DNA of 23,731 nucleotides from CAZWUW01 sp964636895 (GTDB lineage Bacteria; Bacillota; Thermincolia; Thermincolales; CAZWUW01), in contig CAZWUW010000044.1 in assembly GCA_964636895.1 (NCBI GenBank), positions 1 to 23,731 on the forward strand. Direction: 5' to 3'. Below the pieces are notes generated by a model. That model was not told the origin of the DNA. It searched no databases and saw only the letters and a list, made by a program, of their open reading frames with translations. This document shows positions 23,032-23,731 of this stretch, piece by piece; position 1 is the stretch's first letter; each line of letters begins with the position of its first letter. Made by a program: the position numbers and the translations under genes.

Positions 23032-23490
23032 TTAAACCTTCTCCAGCAGGAAGAGGGTTTGGCCGTACTCTACAGGCTGACCGTTCTCTACCAGGATCTC
23101 AACAATCCGGCCGGCAATTTCTGCTTCTATCTCGTTCATCAGTTTCATGGCTTCGATAATGCAAACAGTTTGCCCCTGCGTAACCATCTGGCCTACCTCA
23201 ACAAAAGACGCGGCTTCCGGTGACGGCGTCCGGTAAAAAGTACCGACCATCGGCGCTACGATAGGGATAAGATGATCTCTTGATACATCGGCTGCCGGTT
23301 GTTCCGCTTTGGCATTATCCGCCGCTGCCGGCGCTGCTGCAGGTTTCTGATCACCGACCGGCTGGGCAGCCGCACCGGCAAGGGCACCTTTTCTGATGGA
23401 AACCTTTACCCCCGCACTCTCCAGTTGCAGTTCAGTAATTTCAGTTTCATCCAGCATTTTAATCAATTCTTTGATTTCAGTAAGATTCAT
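23032..23490 (-). CDS. accB: Biotin carboxyl carrier protein (internal-start form)
   Basis: From the ATG at 23490 this is a standard AccB of about 152 residues. The N-terminal helix MNLTEIKELIKMLDETEITE and a VSIRKG strand come first, then an Ala/Pro-rich linker (about 45-75), then a biotinyl domain whose EAMKLMNEIEAE carries the biotinylated Lys. AAAGGAGG lies 8 nt upstream, a strong independent start. The same frame stays open upstream into carboxyltransferase-like sequence, so a longer fusion product is also possible and is listed separately. Confidence 0.85.
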   Translation of the reverse strand: MNLTEIKELIKMLDETEITELQLESAGVKVSIRKGALAGAAAQPVGDQKPAAAPAAADNAKAEQPAADVSRDHLIPIVAPMVGTFYRTPSPEAASFVEVGQMVTQGQTVCIIEAMKLMNEIEAEIAGRIVEILVENGQPVEYGQTLFLLEKV

Positions 23491-23731
23491 TTTGGTAGCC
23501 TCCTTTGAAACGTTTATTACCGGGGAAATACCGGCAGACGGTGCCGGCACAACCTTGTTCTCTGCACCGACAGCAGGTGCTACGGCATCATCAAAACCTG
23601 CGCTGTCTTTATTGCGGCGCCACTCAAAAAATTTAAGCGCAACCTGCGGAAACAAAGCATATGAAAGTACGTCTTCCTCACTTGTAGCTATATTCTGGAC
23701 TTCTTCTTTTATTTTATCCATTATAGGTTCA
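23032..23731 (-). CDS. Carboxyltransferase C-terminus continuous with the biotin carrier domain (5' end beyond window)
   Basis: From the window edge the frame reads EPIMDKIKEEVQNIA, then EEDVLSYALFPQVALKFFEW. This resembles the last part of the conserved carboxylase domain of oxaloacetate decarboxylase alpha or pyruvate carboxylase subunit B. A roughly 40-residue Ala/Pro/Val-rich linker follows, with no stop codon, directly into the AccB N-terminus at 23490. In OadA/PycB a biotinyl domain normally follows the carboxyltransferase, but here it is an entire AccB-type carrier, including its own helix and its own ribosome site. Either the large protein is a natural carboxyltransferase-carrier fusion with an internal start, or two genes have merged by loss of a stop codon. 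The catalytic part lies outside the window. Confidence 0.65.
   Translation of the reverse strand, partial: EPIMDKIKEEVQNIATSEEDVLSYALFPQVALKFFEWRRNKDSAGFDDAVAPAVGAENKVVPAPSAGISPVINVSKEATKMNLTEIKELIKMLDETEITELQLESAGVKVSIRKGALAGAAAQPVGDQKPAAAPAAADNAKAEQPAADVSRDHLIPIVAPMVGTFYRTPSPEAASFVEVGQMVTQGQTVCIIEAMKLMNEIEAEIAGRIVEILVENGQPVEYGQTLFLLEKV
23490..23506 (-). promoter_or_regulatory. Internal ribosome binding site for standalone AccB
   Basis: AAAGGAGG at 23499-23506, 8 nt before the ATG at 23490, lies inside the open frame and encodes part of a Ser-Lys-Glu-Ala linker. It implies that AccB can be made on its own. Confidence 0.7.

Overview
All recognisable genes in this 23.7 kb window lie on the minus strand, so transcription runs from high to low coordinates. 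The content suggests a strictly anaerobic Gram-positive bacterium of the Peptococcaceae type (relatives of Desulfotomaculum, Pelotomaculum or Thermincola). The reasons are a Firmicutes-style accC-asp23-amaP-nusB...folD-xseA-xseB-ispA-dxs-tlyA backbone, strong AGGAGG ribosome sites with many GTG/TTG starts, two multihaem c-type cytochromes, a NuoE/NuoF-type redox complex, and an OLE RNA. This placement is an inference from gene content.

Layout in transcription order. (1) 23731-19828: the end of a carboxyltransferase reading frame continues without a stop into a biotin carboxyl carrier protein. It is followed by accC, a good promoter, asp23, amaP, a DUF2273 gene, nusB and a TsaD/Kae1 paralogue. 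This unit closes with an intrinsic terminator at 18834-18861. (2) 18700-10974: a redox block. It holds a secreted decahaem cytochrome with Ig-like repeats, a strong GNRA-capped hairpin, a possible 33-codon leader ORF, and a NuoE-like, a NuoF-like and a 1043-residue NuoG/GltD-fusion subunit. (3) 10793-6994: folD, xseA, xseB, ispA and a DUF212 (divergent PAP2) gene, closed by an intrinsic terminator at 6923-6950. (4) 6858-2834: a consensus promoter drives a roughly 620-nt structured non-coding region that I identify as OLE RNA. Its membrane partner oapA, then dxs and tlyA, follow. (5) 2683-1: a methyl-accepting chemotaxis protein and a pentahaem lipoprotein cytochrome whose first haem site is CxxCK; the cytochrome gene runs off the window.

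How it fits together. In Bacillus the order accB-accC-yqhY-nusB-folD-xseA-xseB-ispA-dxs-yqxC is one conserved block. Here the same backbone is split by the redox block between nusB and folD. The most striking item is OLE RNA with oapA, beside ispA and dxs exactly as in known OLE loci. Here the RNA appears insulated, with its own sigma-A-type promoter and an upstream terminator. Second is the NuoE-NuoF-NuoG/GltD complex. It has an NADH/FMN site, a second GltD-like flavin/NAD(P)H module and many Fe-S clusters, but no hydrogenase H-cluster and apparently no molybdopterin catalytic domain. That suggests NADH/NADPH/ferredoxin electron exchange, possibly bifurcating. No tRNA, rRNA, CRISPR array or insertion sequence was seen.
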